Assembly: GCF_001509795.1 (NCBI RefSeq)
Contig: NZ_LLZN01000063.1
Coordinates: 62,001 to 126,000, forward strand
Reading direction: 5' to 3'
From: Streptomyces sp. NRRL WC-3605
Lineage (GTDB): Bacteria > Actinomycetota > Actinomycetes > Streptomycetales > Streptomycetaceae
Length of the DNA stretch: 64,000 bases
Each line of letters begins with the position of its first letter. Position 1 is the first letter of the stretch. Positions 53,414 through 62,232 of this stretch are shown here, in pieces. The notes under the pieces were generated by a model. That model was not told the DNA's origin and did not search any database. It saw only the letters and a program-made list of their open reading frames with translations. Position numbers and translations under genes: made by a program.

Positions 53414-55857
53414 CAGGCGTTCGCCTCCGGCTTGCGGATCTTGTTGGCGAGGTCCTCGACCTTCCTCACGAAGGCGACCGGATCCGGCGGGAGGAATCCG
53501 CCGGGGTGGGCGCCCTGCTGGCACTGGTGGATCAGCACCGTGCTCTCACGGCCGTACAAGGAGCGGAGACTGTCCTTGACCTTCTCGTCGGGATGGACGG
53601 AGCCGTCGTCGAAGAGGGCGAACGACGCGAGGGGGAGGAGCCGTTCGGTCATGTCGATGGCGGCCTGGAGGTCTTCGGCGGGGAGGCCGGTGCGGTTGCG
53701 GCGGAGCCAGGCCGCCTCGACGATCGCCGTCGCCAGCGCCTCGCGGCACAGGGACGGCAGGACGTGACGCAGGGCCGTCTCGGAGCAGTTCTCGGTCCTG
53801 GCGAGGGCCATGGCGTTGTCGACGGCCTCCTTGACCGGGTCGGTGTCGCAGGTGACGTGCACCTTGGACTTCTCGCCGCGCTCCACCTTGAGCACGGTCA
53901 CCGGCAGGCCCTGGCTGCGGAAGGCGTGCGGGAGGCGGGTGTCGTGGGTGAAGACGACGACCTGCCGGTCGCGGCCGAGTTCGTCGAGCACCTGGGCCAG
54001 GCCGTCGACCTTCGCCGGGTCCATGGACTGCACGGGGTCGTCGATGACGACGAAGCCGAAGGGGCTGTCGGCCGTCGCGGCGCGGGGCAGGAACAGGGAG
54101 AGGGCGAGCGAGTGCAGTTCGCCCTGGCTCATGACGCCCAGGGCAGAGGCCTCGGTGTCGTCGACGGTGACGTCCATGACCAGCTTGCGGACGGTGGCCT
54201 TCTCGCTGCCGTGCAGGCCGACGCGGGTCAGGTCGACGCTGCTCTGCTGGCGCAGCTTCTCCCAGATCCGCTGCGTGTGACCGGCGAAGGCGTCGACACG
54301 CAGGTCGCGGACCTCGGTCGTGAGCTTCTTGATCCAGTTGAGGGCGGCGTTGACCTCCGTCCGGCGGGGCCCTGCGGCCTCGGCCTCCCGGGAGAGGTTC
54401 GTCCACTCGGCGAGCAGGCCGACGACGGCGTGCCAGCGTTCGTCCATGGCCGCCAGTTCCTCGCGCGCCGCTCCGGCCACGATCGCGCACGCGTCCGTCA
54501 GCGTCACCGCCGCCTTCAGGGCGCTCTCGGCGAGTACGGCGGGGTCGGTGATCCACCGGCAGTCGCCCCAGGCCTGCCACGGTTCGGCGAGCGCGGCCGG
54601 GATCTCCGGGGGCGGGTTGATCAGGTCGTGCAGTTCGCGCGTCGCGGTCCGCAGACGGGCTTCGGCCTCGCGTACGGCCTCGGCCTCGCGCAGGAGCGCG
54701 GCGATCTGCGCCTCGGCGCGCGCGGCCCACTCCCGGTCCAGTACCTGTTCCGTGCCGCAGACCGGGCAGGCCGTGTCGTCGGCGTGGCGGTCGCTGTGCC
54801 GGAGGGCGGCCTGGAGCAGTGCGGCCCTGCTGTGGGCGTCGGCGGCGGCGGTGCCCTTCAGGTCGTCGACGTCGGCGACGGCGTTCCGCAGCGCGTCGAC
54901 GGCGGCGCCGACCCGGTCCAGGTCAGGACTCTCGGTCTCGGCGGCGGCCTCCAGACGGGCCTCCCGCAGCCGCCCCTCGTCGGCCGTGGGCGCGCCGGCG
55001 ACCAGCGCGTCGAGCACGGCGTGATCGGGTCCGTCCTTCTCCTCCATCGCCACCAGCGCCTTGAGCGCCCGGTCGTCGTGCCCGACCTCCTCCAGGGCCG
55101 CGTGCAGGTGCGGCTTCCTGTCCTTCGCAGCGTTGACGGCGGCGTCGAGTTCCTTGTTCGCGGCCGTCAGCCGTCGCGCGGCGGCGTTGAGGTCGTCGAG
55201 GCCGAGGATCGCGGCGATGTTGTCGTACATCTCGGACGGCTTGCCGTTGATCAGGTTGTCCAGGTCGGCGTAGGAGAGGAAGGGCCGGTGGGCGCGGGTC
55301 GCCCGCTCCCAGCCGGTCTCCTCCAGCGGCACGGTGCCGTGTCCCGGCCGCCTGAGCACGGCCTCGGAGTCGGTGAAGGCGTCGCCGGTCCAGGTGCGGG
55401 TGAGGGTGCTCGGCGACGGGTCGCCCTCGACGGTCAGCCTGGCCTCGACGACGGTCCGCTCGCCCTGGTGCAGGTTGCGCCAGCGGACGGCATGACTCGG
55501 GTGCTGGCCGGCGCAGTGGGCGTTGGTGCCGGTGAACAGGGTCTCGATCGCCTCGGCGATGCTCGACTTGCCGGAGCCGTTGCGTCCCACGACGAGGGTC
55601 ACGCCGGGCTTGGGCTTCAGCTTGAGCAGTGCCTTGGAGCCGACGCCGCGGAAGCCGGTGACCGCGATGTTCCCCAAGTAGACGGGGCCCGCGGAGGGCC
55701 GGGGTCCGCCTTCGGCGTCCTCGGGGTGGCCGAGCGCCCCGCGGACGAGGGCCTTCACCGGAGCGGACAGCTTGCGGTCGCCGGCCAGGCGGGCCTCGAC
55801 GAGTCCAGGCAAGGGCAGTGCTCTGTCGGGGGTCGGATCGGTCGTCGCGTCGTCCAT
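53413..55857 (-). CDS. Rad50/RecN-like ATPase with zinc-hook CPVC, 814 aa
   Basis: Domains in order: an ABC-ATPase head with LGNIAVTGFRGVGSKALLKL and Walker A VVGRNGSGKSS (about 90-99); a helical arm; a CxxC hook (ACPVCGTE, C364/C367) flanked by helices; and the second head half with signature VMSQGELHSLALSLFL (about 575-590), Walker B FVVIDDPVQSMDP (about 602-614) and H-loop VFTHDTRL. A C-terminal helical region of about 150 residues (REALATAIVEAAWLRRNRTG onward) follows. This is the layout of Rad50-like, RloC-like and Lamassu SMC-type ATPases. The arm is short for Rad50. ATG 55857 has GGGAG seven bases upstream. The downstream partner gene and the type I RM locus nearby fit a defence role, which is inference. 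Confidence 0.82.
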   Translation of the reverse strand: MDDATTDPTPDRALPLPGLVEARLAGDRKLSAPVKALVRGALGHPEDAEGGPRPSAGPVYLGNIAVTGFRGVGSKALLKLKPKPGVTLVVGRNGSGKSSIAEAIETLFTGTNAHCAGQHPSHAVRWRNLHQGERTVVEARLTVEGDPSPSTLTRTWTGDAFTDSEAVLRRPGHGTVPLEETGWERATRAHRPFLSYADLDNLINGKPSEMYDNIAAILGLDDLNAAARRLTAANKELDAAVNAAKDRKPHLHAALEEVGHDDRALKALVAMEEKDGPDHAVLDALVAGAPTADEGRLREARLEAAAETESPDLDRVGAAVDALRNAVADVDDLKGTAAADAHSRAALLQAALRHSDRHADDTACPVCGTEQVLDREWAARAEAQIAALLREAEAVREAEARLRTATRELHDLINPPPEIPAALAEPWQAWGDCRWITDPAVLAESALKAAVTLTDACAIVAGAAREELAAMDERWHAVVGLLAEWTNLSREAEAAGPRRTEVNAALNWIKKLTTEVRDLRVDAFAGHTQRIWEKLRQQSSVDLTRVGLHGSEKATVRKLVMDVTVDDTEASALGVMSQGELHSLALSLFLPRAATADSPFGFVVIDDPVQSMDPAKVDGLAQVLDELGRDRQVVVFTHDTRLPHAFRSQGLPVTVLKVERGEKSKVHVTCDTDPVKEAVDNAMALARTENCSETALRHVLPSLCREALATAIVEAAWLRRNRTGLPAEDLQAAIDMTERLLPLASFALFDDGSVHPDEKVKDSLRSLYGRESTVLIHQCQQGAHPGGFLPPDPVAFVRKVEDLANKIRKPEANA

Positions 55858-55988
55858 GGTGTCTCCCGTGATGCCCGTCGAAGAGGGAAAGGGGCGAGCA
55901 CCGACAGGCACCGGAGCGGCCGAACCGTTGGGCACCTGTCGACGGACGGGACCGTAGGCGTAGGTGGGATGCGTGCGGTTTCTCCTTT

Positions 55989-56008
55989 CTGATAACGACG
56001 GTTATCAG
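55989..56008. promoter_or_regulatory. 20-bp perfect palindrome upstream of the zinc-hook ATPase gene
   Basis: CTGATAAC (55989-55996) and GTTATCAG (56001-56008) are perfect inverted arms around GACG. It sits 132 bases before the ATPase start in the only AT-rich patch of the gap, as expected of an operator at a promoter. The regulator is not identified. Confidence 0.65.
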
Positions 56009-56073
56009 GTAAGTCGATGACAAGGGAGTGATCATTCGGGGCGAGGAGCGCGCCGGTTCGCCCGCCTCGGTGA

Positions 56074-56688
56074 TCAGTTGCTTTGCCTCCTCGCCTCACC
56101 GACCCGTCTGGCCGACTCGGCGTCCGGCGTGGCCTGCTCGCGCAGATCGGGGTGGTAGCCGTTCCCCTCCCGCAAGGCGGTGCGTACCTGCTCGTACTCC
56201 GCCCAGACGGTCTTGCCCGGGCCGTCCGGGCGTGGGTGCCAGTCCCAGCGGGTCGCGAGTTGCGACACGAGGAGCAGTCCGCGGCCGGTCTCCTCGACGC
56301 CGGCTGCACCTTCCGGGATGGCCGGGCGGCGCGGGTGGCGTTCGGTGCGGGTGTCGGTGACCTCGACGCGCACGGTGCGGCCGTCGGGGGTCGCGTGGAG
56401 ACGGAGGTGGAAGTCCCGGCCGGGGACGTGGCCGTGGCTCACGGCGTTCGCGGTCAACTCGGCGACGATCAGCACGATCGCGTCATGCGGGTCGGTGCCG
56501 TACGGGATGCCCCACGCATCCAGGCGGACGGCCGCGAGGCGGCGGGCGAGACGGGCTCCGCGCGGTGTGGAGGTGAAGCGCATCTCGAAGGCGGGGCCCG
56601 GTGGCGAGGACGCCTTCAAAGGGGCACTGGGGGTGGTTTGTTGGGTGGTGTCAGTGGGATTGAGGGGTTTCGTCGTCACGCCTCTCAC
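56074..56688 (-). CDS. HATPase domain protein of the WhiJ-type cluster, 204 aa
   Basis: A GHKL-ATPase domain: RLAAVRLDAWGIPYGTDPHD, N-box IVLIVAELTANAVSHGHVPG (about 71-90), VRVEVTDTRTERHP and G-box GRGLLLVSQLATRWDW (about 135-150). A disordered 40-residue N-terminus and an acidic/basic tail flank it. In Streptomyces such proteins are usually divergent from an XRE-DUF5753 gene followed by a DUF397 gene, exactly as here, the organisation of whiJ-like loci. They may act as anti-sigma-like ATP-binding proteins; that is not established. It starts at ATG 56688, about 140 bases from the regulator gene. Confidence 0.85.
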   Translation of the reverse strand: MRGVTTKPLNPTDTTQQTTPSAPLKASSPPGPAFEMRFTSTPRGARLARRLAAVRLDAWGIPYGTDPHDAIVLIVAELTANAVSHGHVPGRDFHLRLHATPDGRTVRVEVTDTRTERHPRRPAIPEGAAGVEETGRGLLLVSQLATRWDWHPRPDGPGKTVWAEYEQVRTALREGNGYHPDLREQATPDAESARRVGEARRQSN

Positions 56689-56829
56689 GGTCCCGTCGGT
56701 CGCGTAGCGTGACCAGCGGTGACGCAGCGACAGGGGCCGGCTGTACCCGTGTTGTACGCGCCTGTCGGCGCTGCGCGCCGTGACGGCGTCCCTTGCGGGG
56801 GCGTTGAGCGAGAGAAGGCGGTGGTGGAC

Positions 56830-57771
56830 ATGGCGGAGCGCACGGGTGCGGAGACCGGGGCCGAGGCGGTTACCGGAGAGCGTGGGAACGGCGACGGCGC
56901 GGGGGCGACGGTCGTGAGTCTCGGGGACGGCTGGGAGAACGACGGCGGGGCCGGGCGCCGGCCGGAGGACGAGGCCGGGCGGGGAATCGTGGTCGCGTTC
57001 GGGCAGACCATGAAGACGCTGAGGGTGCGGGAAGGGTTGGAGCGCGAGGAGTTCGGGCGGCGGCTCGGGTACTCGGCGTCCACCATCGCGTCGTTCGAGC
57101 AGGGGCGGAGGATTCCGACACCGAGGACGATCGAACTGGCGGATGAGGTGCTGGGGGCGGGCGGGTTGCTGTGCCTGTGGAAGGAGCAGGTGGAGCGGGC
57201 GCAGTATCCGGTGTTCTTTCAGGGGATGGCGGTGCTGGAGAAGGAGTGCCTTGAGCTACTCATGTACGACACTCATGTCGTCAACGGGCTGCTCCAGACC
57301 GAGGAGTACATGAGGGCGCTGCTCGCGATGCGGCGTCCGCCCCTGGACTCGGAAACGGTCGAGCAGCGGGTGACAGCTCGGCTGGCCCGACAGGACATCT
57401 TCGACCGCAAGTCGGCCCCGCTGCTGAGCTTCGTAGTGAACGAGGCGGTTCTGCGTCATCGGTACGGTGGCACGGACGTGCTGCGGGGACAGTTGGAGTT
57501 CATTCTCCTCGCCGGTCAGAAGCAGAACGTCGAGATCCAGGTCATGCCGACCGAGTGTGAGGAGAACGCAGGCGTGAACGGCCCGTTCACGGTTGTCACC
57601 AGGAAGGACGGCAAGAAGTTCGTCTACACGGAGACGCACACGACCAGCTCCCTTGAGACCGACCCGGAACAGACGGCTCTCGCGGCTGCACGCTATGGGA
57701 TTATCCGATCACAGGCTCTCAGTCCGAGAGAGTCAACGAAGTTCATCGAAGGGTTGCTGGGAGCGCTATGA
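56830..57771 (+). CDS. XRE-family regulator with DUF5753 (Scr1/WhiJ type), 313 aa
   Basis: After a disordered acidic leader (1-50), a helix-turn-helix covers about 53-115: FGQTMKTLRVREGLEREEFG, RLGYSASTIASFEQGRRIPT. The DUF5753 effector domain follows (about 125-310): QYPVFFQGMAVLEKECLELL, VNGLLQTEEYMRALLAMRRP, SFVVNEAVLRHRYGG and VEIQVMPTECEENAGVNGPF. These regulators partner small DUF397 proteins in pairs that resemble toxin-antitoxin modules. I chose ATG 56830; GTG 56824 is closer to the AAGG site and possible. Its stop overlaps the DUF397 start by four bases (ATGA). Confidence 0.87.
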   Translation: MAERTGAETGAEAVTGERGNGDGAGATVVSLGDGWENDGGAGRRPEDEAGRGIVVAFGQTMKTLRVREGLEREEFGRRLGYSASTIASFEQGRRIPTPRTIELADEVLGAGGLLCLWKEQVERAQYPVFFQGMAVLEKECLELLMYDTHVVNGLLQTEEYMRALLAMRRPPLDSETVEQRVTARLARQDIFDRKSAPLLSFVVNEAVLRHRYGGTDVLRGQLEFILLAGQKQNVEIQVMPTECEENAGVNGPFTVVTRKDGKKFVYTETHTTSSLETDPEQTALAAARYGIIRSQALSPRESTKFIEGLLGAL

Positions 57772-57983
57772 ACAACGCTGAGTCCTCGACCATCGCCTCG
57801 GACCTCGCCTGGTTCAAGAGCAGCTACAGCGGAACCGAAGGCGGCCAGTGTGTAGAGGTCGCGACTGCTGCGGCAGTTGTGCACGTCCGTGACTCGAAGG
57901 TTGACTCCGGTCCCCTGCTCACCGTCTCCCGTGAGGCATGGGCAGGCCTTATCGAGTTGACTTCGTCGGAACGGCGCGTCTGA
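57768..57983 (+). CDS. DUF397 protein, 71 aa
   Basis: The DUF397 pattern is complete: LAWFKSSYSGTEGGQCVEVA (about 13-32), HVRDSKVDSGPLLTVSREAW and AGLIELTS. These short proteins are the constant partner of XRE-DUF5753 regulators in Streptomyces; in characterised cases the pair controls development, with the small protein modulating the regulator. It overlaps the regulator stop by ATGA, so it is translationally coupled. No signal peptide. Confidence 0.92.
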   Translation: MNNAESSTIASDLAWFKSSYSGTEGGQCVEVATAAAVVHVRDSKVDSGPLLTVSREAWAGLIELTSSERRV

Positions 57984-58047
57984 CGTTGGACCGCTGCTGA
58001 CGCATCCGGGCTCACGATGGCCCGTATGCGTCAGCGGAGGGAATTGC

Positions 58048-58881
58048 CTACTTTGAGGCAGCGTCGTCCCCGTCGGACCGTTCGACGTAGTCCGTGGCGG
58101 AGGGCTCACGCTCCAGCACGACCTCGACAGACTCGACCCGCACCGTGGGCTTCGTCATGTCCAGCTCGGCGAGGTGGTTCTTCAGCTTCTTCGCCATGGG
58201 TCGGAAGGTCGCGAACGTGAGCCCACCGGAAACGACAGCCCCGACGACGGGGACCGCCTTGGAGACGGTCCTTGCGAAGGTCTGCTTCGTCATCTCCTTA
58301 CCGAGGTGACCGGCGATCTTCTTCACGAGGGGGTAGATGAACCCCTTCGTGAGCGCCTTCTGCGGCAGCTTCTTTGCGACCTCCTTCGACATCGCCTCCG
58401 CGGCCTTCGTGACAGCAGTAGTCGCCGAATGGGTACCGAACATCACGCCGACGAAGAGCGTGAGCACTCCCTCGGTCGCGTCGTCCATGTCGTCGCCGGA
58501 GAACAGGTCGGGCCAACTGTAGAGGTAGGCGAGCTTCTGCGAGATGCGCAGCATGTGCCCCATGTACTGCGCCAGGTCGGCAGGGACGGTGGCGGGAAGG
58601 AAGAGCAGGCCGGGCAGTCCGGCTGCCGCGGAAGCGGCGCTGACCTTGGCGGTCTCGTACTTGATGGAGTCGTTGGCCGCCTTCTCCAGGATGTCGAGGG
58701 GGATACCCGCCGCCGCCGGGGTCTCTTCGATCGCTTGCTTGATCTGCTCTTCGGAGCAGTGACGGGACAGCGCCTTCCGAAGGTACGTCTCCCTGTTGAT
58801 ACGCACACCCGGAAGTTTCGCCGCAGCGACCAGCACCGTGGAGAAATGCGACCCCGGGTCTTCCATCTCTTTGCCCGCCAT
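58048..58881 (-). CDS. EcsC-like protein downstream of hsdR, 277 aa
   Basis: Helical protein with a hydrophobic hairpin: AASAAAGLPGLLFLPATVPA leads into DLAQYMGHMLRISQKLAYLY, the pattern of EcsC-family proteins that dip into the membrane. A second hydrophobic stretch is near 205-225 (SKAVPVVGAVVSGGLTFATF), with a Gly-rich centre. The C-terminus is charged (VVLEREPSATDYVERSDGDD). A charged N-terminal 60 residues precede. I do not know a function. It lies 75 bases after the hsdR stop on the same strand, with a small inverted repeat between (GGGAGG/CCTCCC, 58901-58917), and could be part of the RM transcript as an accessory gene. Confidence 0.7.
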   Translation of the reverse strand: MAGKEMEDPGSHFSTVLVAAAKLPGVRINRETYLRKALSRHCSEEQIKQAIEETPAAAGIPLDILEKAANDSIKYETAKVSAASAAAGLPGLLFLPATVPADLAQYMGHMLRISQKLAYLYSWPDLFSGDDMDDATEGVLTLFVGVMFGTHSATTAVTKAAEAMSKEVAKKLPQKALTKGFIYPLVKKIAGHLGKEMTKQTFARTVSKAVPVVGAVVSGGLTFATFRPMAKKLKNHLAELDMTKPTVRVESVEVVLEREPSATDYVERSDGDDAASK

Positions 58882-58956
58882 GAAGTAAACCTGACCTTCC
58901 GGGAGGAGCTACCTCCCTGTATGTCTCCAGAATTTCGGTGAGTCGGTGAGGACAGC

Positions 58957-61900
58957 TCAGCTTTCGGTCTCTCCCTTGGTGGACCACTCGTTGGCGAAGT
59001 GCTCCATCTGGCGGAGAACCAAGTCGATGGCCTCCTTCTGCTGGTCCGGCGGGTAGTTGTTGCGGGCCAGGAGGCGCTTGATGGTGCTGCGCAGGCGGGC
59101 ACGGACGGACTCGCGGGCGATCCAGTCGGGCTTGAGCTGGCGGCGGACCTCGGCGACCAGTTCGCGGGCGATGCCGGCCAGGACCTCGTCACCCATGAGC
59201 GAGCGGGCCGTACCGTGGTCGGCAACGGCGTCGTAGAAGGCGAGTTCACGCCAGTTGAGAGGCGGGTCGAACTTCTCGCCCCGCTTGGCGTCGGCCATGA
59301 CGTCCTTGGCCATCTCGACCAGTTTGGCGATGAGTTCGGCGCTGGTGTACTGCTGGCGCATGTAACGCACCATCAGGTCCTGGAGACGCTCGGAGAACGT
59401 CGTCTGCCGGACGATGTTGTGCCGGGTGACCTCGCGCATCTTCCGCTCGACGAGCCGCCGCAGTGCCTCGGCCGCCAGGTGCGGGGTCTGGCTCTGCTGG
59501 AGCTGGGCGACGAGCGCGTCGGTGAGGTGGGTCAGGTCGGCGGTCTCCAGTCCGGCCTCGGCGAACAGGTCGGTCACTCCACCCGTCTCCACGACGGACG
59601 ACGTGAGCTGGGAGAGGTACAGCTCGACGTCGCGGGCCACCGGAAGGCCCCGTGCCTCGCGCTCCATGGCGTCCAGCTTGGCCATGTAGGCGCGGACCTC
59701 GACGAAGAACTGGATGTGCCTCTTCCAGGCCGGCGTGTCCGCGAACCGCTCCCCCACCTCCTTCGAGCTGCCCGCCAGCGCCCAGAAGCGCTCAAGACGG
59801 TAGGCGTGGTCACGGAAGCGTCGGCCCAGGGTCTGGCGCGGGTCGTCGAGCTGGTCGGGGTCGTTGCCCTTGGTGCGGGGGTCGCGCAGGTGGTTGGCCG
59901 TCTTCAGGGCCGCGTCGACGAAGGCACGGGGGCCGGGGCGGTCGAGCAGGGGTTCCCACGCGAAGCCGCGCAGGATGCCGGTGAGGATGTCGTACTCGTT
60001 GCGCAGCTCGTCCAGTGCGCGCTCGACGTCCTGGCCGAGGGTGCGGTCGCGCTGGTCGGCCTCGGTGTACTCGGCGATGGCCCGCTGGAGGTTCTCCGTC
60101 AGCGGGGCGTAGCCGACGAGGAGGCCGTCCTCCTTTCCGCGGAAGCGGCGGTTGACGCGGGCCAGGGCCTGCATCAGGTTGGCGCCCTTGAGCGGCCGGT
60201 CCAGGTACATGGTGTGGATCGGCGGGGCGTCGAAGCCGGTCAGCAGCATGTTGTTGACGATGAGCAGTTCCAGCTCGTCGTCGGGGTCCTTGGCCCGGTT
60301 GATGACGGCCTTACGGCGGCTGTCGGTCAGCGCGTGGGCGAGCAGGGCGTCCAAGTCCTTGCGGGAGTTGGACGAGAAGACGATCTTCATCGTGCCCCTC
60401 TCGAACTCGTCGCTGTGCCACTCGGGACGCAGCTCGCGCAGGGCGTCGTAGACGCGGACGCAGATCTCGCGGGTCGCGCACACCACCATCGCCTTGCCGG
60501 GCGCCCCGCCCGACTCGGAGGCGCCGACGAACGGCTTCATCCGCTCCCGGCGCGCCTCCCAGTGCTCCACCAGGTCGGCCGCGAGGTCGCGTATGCGGGC
60601 CGGCGCGCCGTACATGGCGTTCATCGTCGCCACGGCCTGTTCGACGCGGCGGCGCTCGGTGTCGTCGAGGCCCTCGGTGATCCGGTCGGCCTCTTCGTCG
60701 ATGGTGGTCGGATCGACGTCGTGGTCCAGGACGAGCTGGATCACGCGGCTCTCGTGGTAGACCTTCACGGTCGCGCCGTCGTCGGCGGCCCGCTTGAGGT
60801 CGTAGACGTCGATGTAGTCGCCGAACACCTCGCGGGTGTTGCGGTCGGCCTCCGAGATCGGGGTACCGGTGAAGGCGAGCAGCGTGGCGTGCGGGAGCGC
60901 GTCGCGCAGATGGCGGGCGAGGCCGTTGAGGTCGTCGTAGTGGCTGCGGTGGGCCTCGTCGACGATCACGACGATGTTCCGGCGGTCGGAGAGCATCGGG
61001 TGGTCGGTGCCCGACTCCCGCTCCTCCTTGGTCTTGCCGAACTTCTGGAGCGTGGTGAAGAGGATCCCTCCCGTCCTCTTCGCCGCAAGCTCCTCCCGGA
61101 GTTCGGCGCGGGTGACGACCTGCCTCGGCGTCTCCGGGAGGATCTCGCTCTCCTGGAAGGTGCTGTAGAGCTGGTCATCGAGGTCCGTGCGGTCGGTGAC
61201 GACCACCACGGTGGGGTTCAGCAGGGCCGGGTCCCGCATCACCATGGTGGTGGTGAGGACCATCTCCTCCGACTTGCCGGAACCCTGGGTGTGCCAGACG
61301 ACGCCAGCCTTGCCGTCGCTCGCCGACGCCGTGCGGACGGCGTCGGCGGCGCGGGTGACCGCGTGGTACTGGTGCGGCTTCGCGATCCGCTTCATCCGCT
61401 TCGACGGGACGAAGTTGATGAAGGACTGGATCAGTTCGAGAAAGCGGGACTGGGTGAACAGGCCGTGCAATGCCAGGTTCTGTCCCGACTCCGAGAAACC
61501 GTCGGCGGTCAGCGGGTCGACGCGGGCGCCGAACTCGTCCGTGTTCCATGGGGCGAAGTGCTCGTACGGGGTGAACGGCGTGCCGTACTTGGCGGTGATG
61601 CCGTCGGAGAGCAGAACGACCGCGTTGTAGCGGAAGGCGGTCGGGAACTCCTGGACGTACCGGGCGACTTGGGCGTGGGCAGTCTGGAGGGTCGCGTCCT
61701 CGTCGCCGGCGCGCTTCAGCTCGATGGCGGCGAGGGGCAGGCCGTTGACGTACAGGATGACGTCGAAGCGGCGGTTCCTGTCGCCGTCGATCACCGTGAC
61801 CTGACTGAGGGCGCGATAGGTGTTCGCGTCCGGGTCGTCCAGGTCGAGGAGACGGATGGTGGGGTTGTGCTCGGCACCGTGGGAGTCGGTGTAGGTGACC

Positions 61901-62232
61901 GAACGTATGCCGGTGGTGAGGTGGCGGTGGGCGGCCCGGTTCTCCTCGTAGGTGTCCTGAGAGCCGGGAGTGGCGGCGGTCGCCACGGCATCGTGGACGG
62001 CGTCCGGGGGCAGCTCCGGGTTCAGGCGCTCGATGGCCTCCTGGAGGTCCGGGTAGAGGATGAGGTCGTCCCAGGACTTCCGGTGGTCGGAACCGGGCGC
62101 GAACGCGTTACCGGAGGCCGGCTGCCAGGCCAACTCGGCCAGCTCGTCGAGCGCGAGCAGCTCCCAGTCGGCTTCGGTGGGGCGGCGGTGGCTTCTGTCG
62201 TCGGGCTCGTTTCCGTCGTGGGGCGTCGTCAT
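58957..62232 (-). CDS. hsdR: Type I restriction enzyme R subunit (HsdR), 1091 aa
   Basis: HsdR translocates and cleaves DNA. The N-terminal PD-ExK nuclease has DVILYVNGLPLAAIELKRAG (Asp157, Glu171 and Lys173 are the catalytic set). The SF2 helicase motor has Walker A HTQGSGKSEEMVLT (about 314-327), the DEAH box VIVDEAHRSHYDD, LLAFTGTPISEADRNT (motif III), GFDAPPIHTMYLDRPLKGAN and ARVNRRFRGKEDG (motif VI). A C-terminal helical domain follows. Length and motifs are those of the larger EcoR124-like family. The start ATG overlaps the hsdS stop by four bases, so M, S and R are one unit. No frameshift is visible. Confidence 0.95.
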   Translation of the reverse strand: MTTPHDGNEPDDRSHRRPTEADWELLALDELAELAWQPASGNAFAPGSDHRKSWDDLILYPDLQEAIERLNPELPPDAVHDAVATAATPGSQDTYEENRAAHRHLTTGIRSVTYTDSHGAEHNPTIRLLDLDDPDANTYRALSQVTVIDGDRNRRFDVILYVNGLPLAAIELKRAGDEDATLQTAHAQVARYVQEFPTAFRYNAVVLLSDGITAKYGTPFTPYEHFAPWNTDEFGARVDPLTADGFSESGQNLALHGLFTQSRFLELIQSFINFVPSKRMKRIAKPHQYHAVTRAADAVRTASASDGKAGVVWHTQGSGKSEEMVLTTTMVMRDPALLNPTVVVVTDRTDLDDQLYSTFQESEILPETPRQVVTRAELREELAAKRTGGILFTTLQKFGKTKEERESGTDHPMLSDRRNIVVIVDEAHRSHYDDLNGLARHLRDALPHATLLAFTGTPISEADRNTREVFGDYIDVYDLKRAADDGATVKVYHESRVIQLVLDHDVDPTTIDEEADRITEGLDDTERRRVEQAVATMNAMYGAPARIRDLAADLVEHWEARRERMKPFVGASESGGAPGKAMVVCATREICVRVYDALRELRPEWHSDEFERGTMKIVFSSNSRKDLDALLAHALTDSRRKAVINRAKDPDDELELLIVNNMLLTGFDAPPIHTMYLDRPLKGANLMQALARVNRRFRGKEDGLLVGYAPLTENLQRAIAEYTEADQRDRTLGQDVERALDELRNEYDILTGILRGFAWEPLLDRPGPRAFVDAALKTANHLRDPRTKGNDPDQLDDPRQTLGRRFRDHAYRLERFWALAGSSKEVGERFADTPAWKRHIQFFVEVRAYMAKLDAMEREARGLPVARDVELYLSQLTSSVVETGGVTDLFAEAGLETADLTHLTDALVAQLQQSQTPHLAAEALRRLVERKMREVTRHNIVRQTTFSERLQDLMVRYMRQQYTSAELIAKLVEMAKDVMADAKRGEKFDPPLNWRELAFYDAVADHGTARSLMGDEVLAGIARELVAEVRRQLKPDWIARESVRARLRSTIKRLLARNNYPPDQQKEAIDLVLRQMEHFANEWSTKGETES

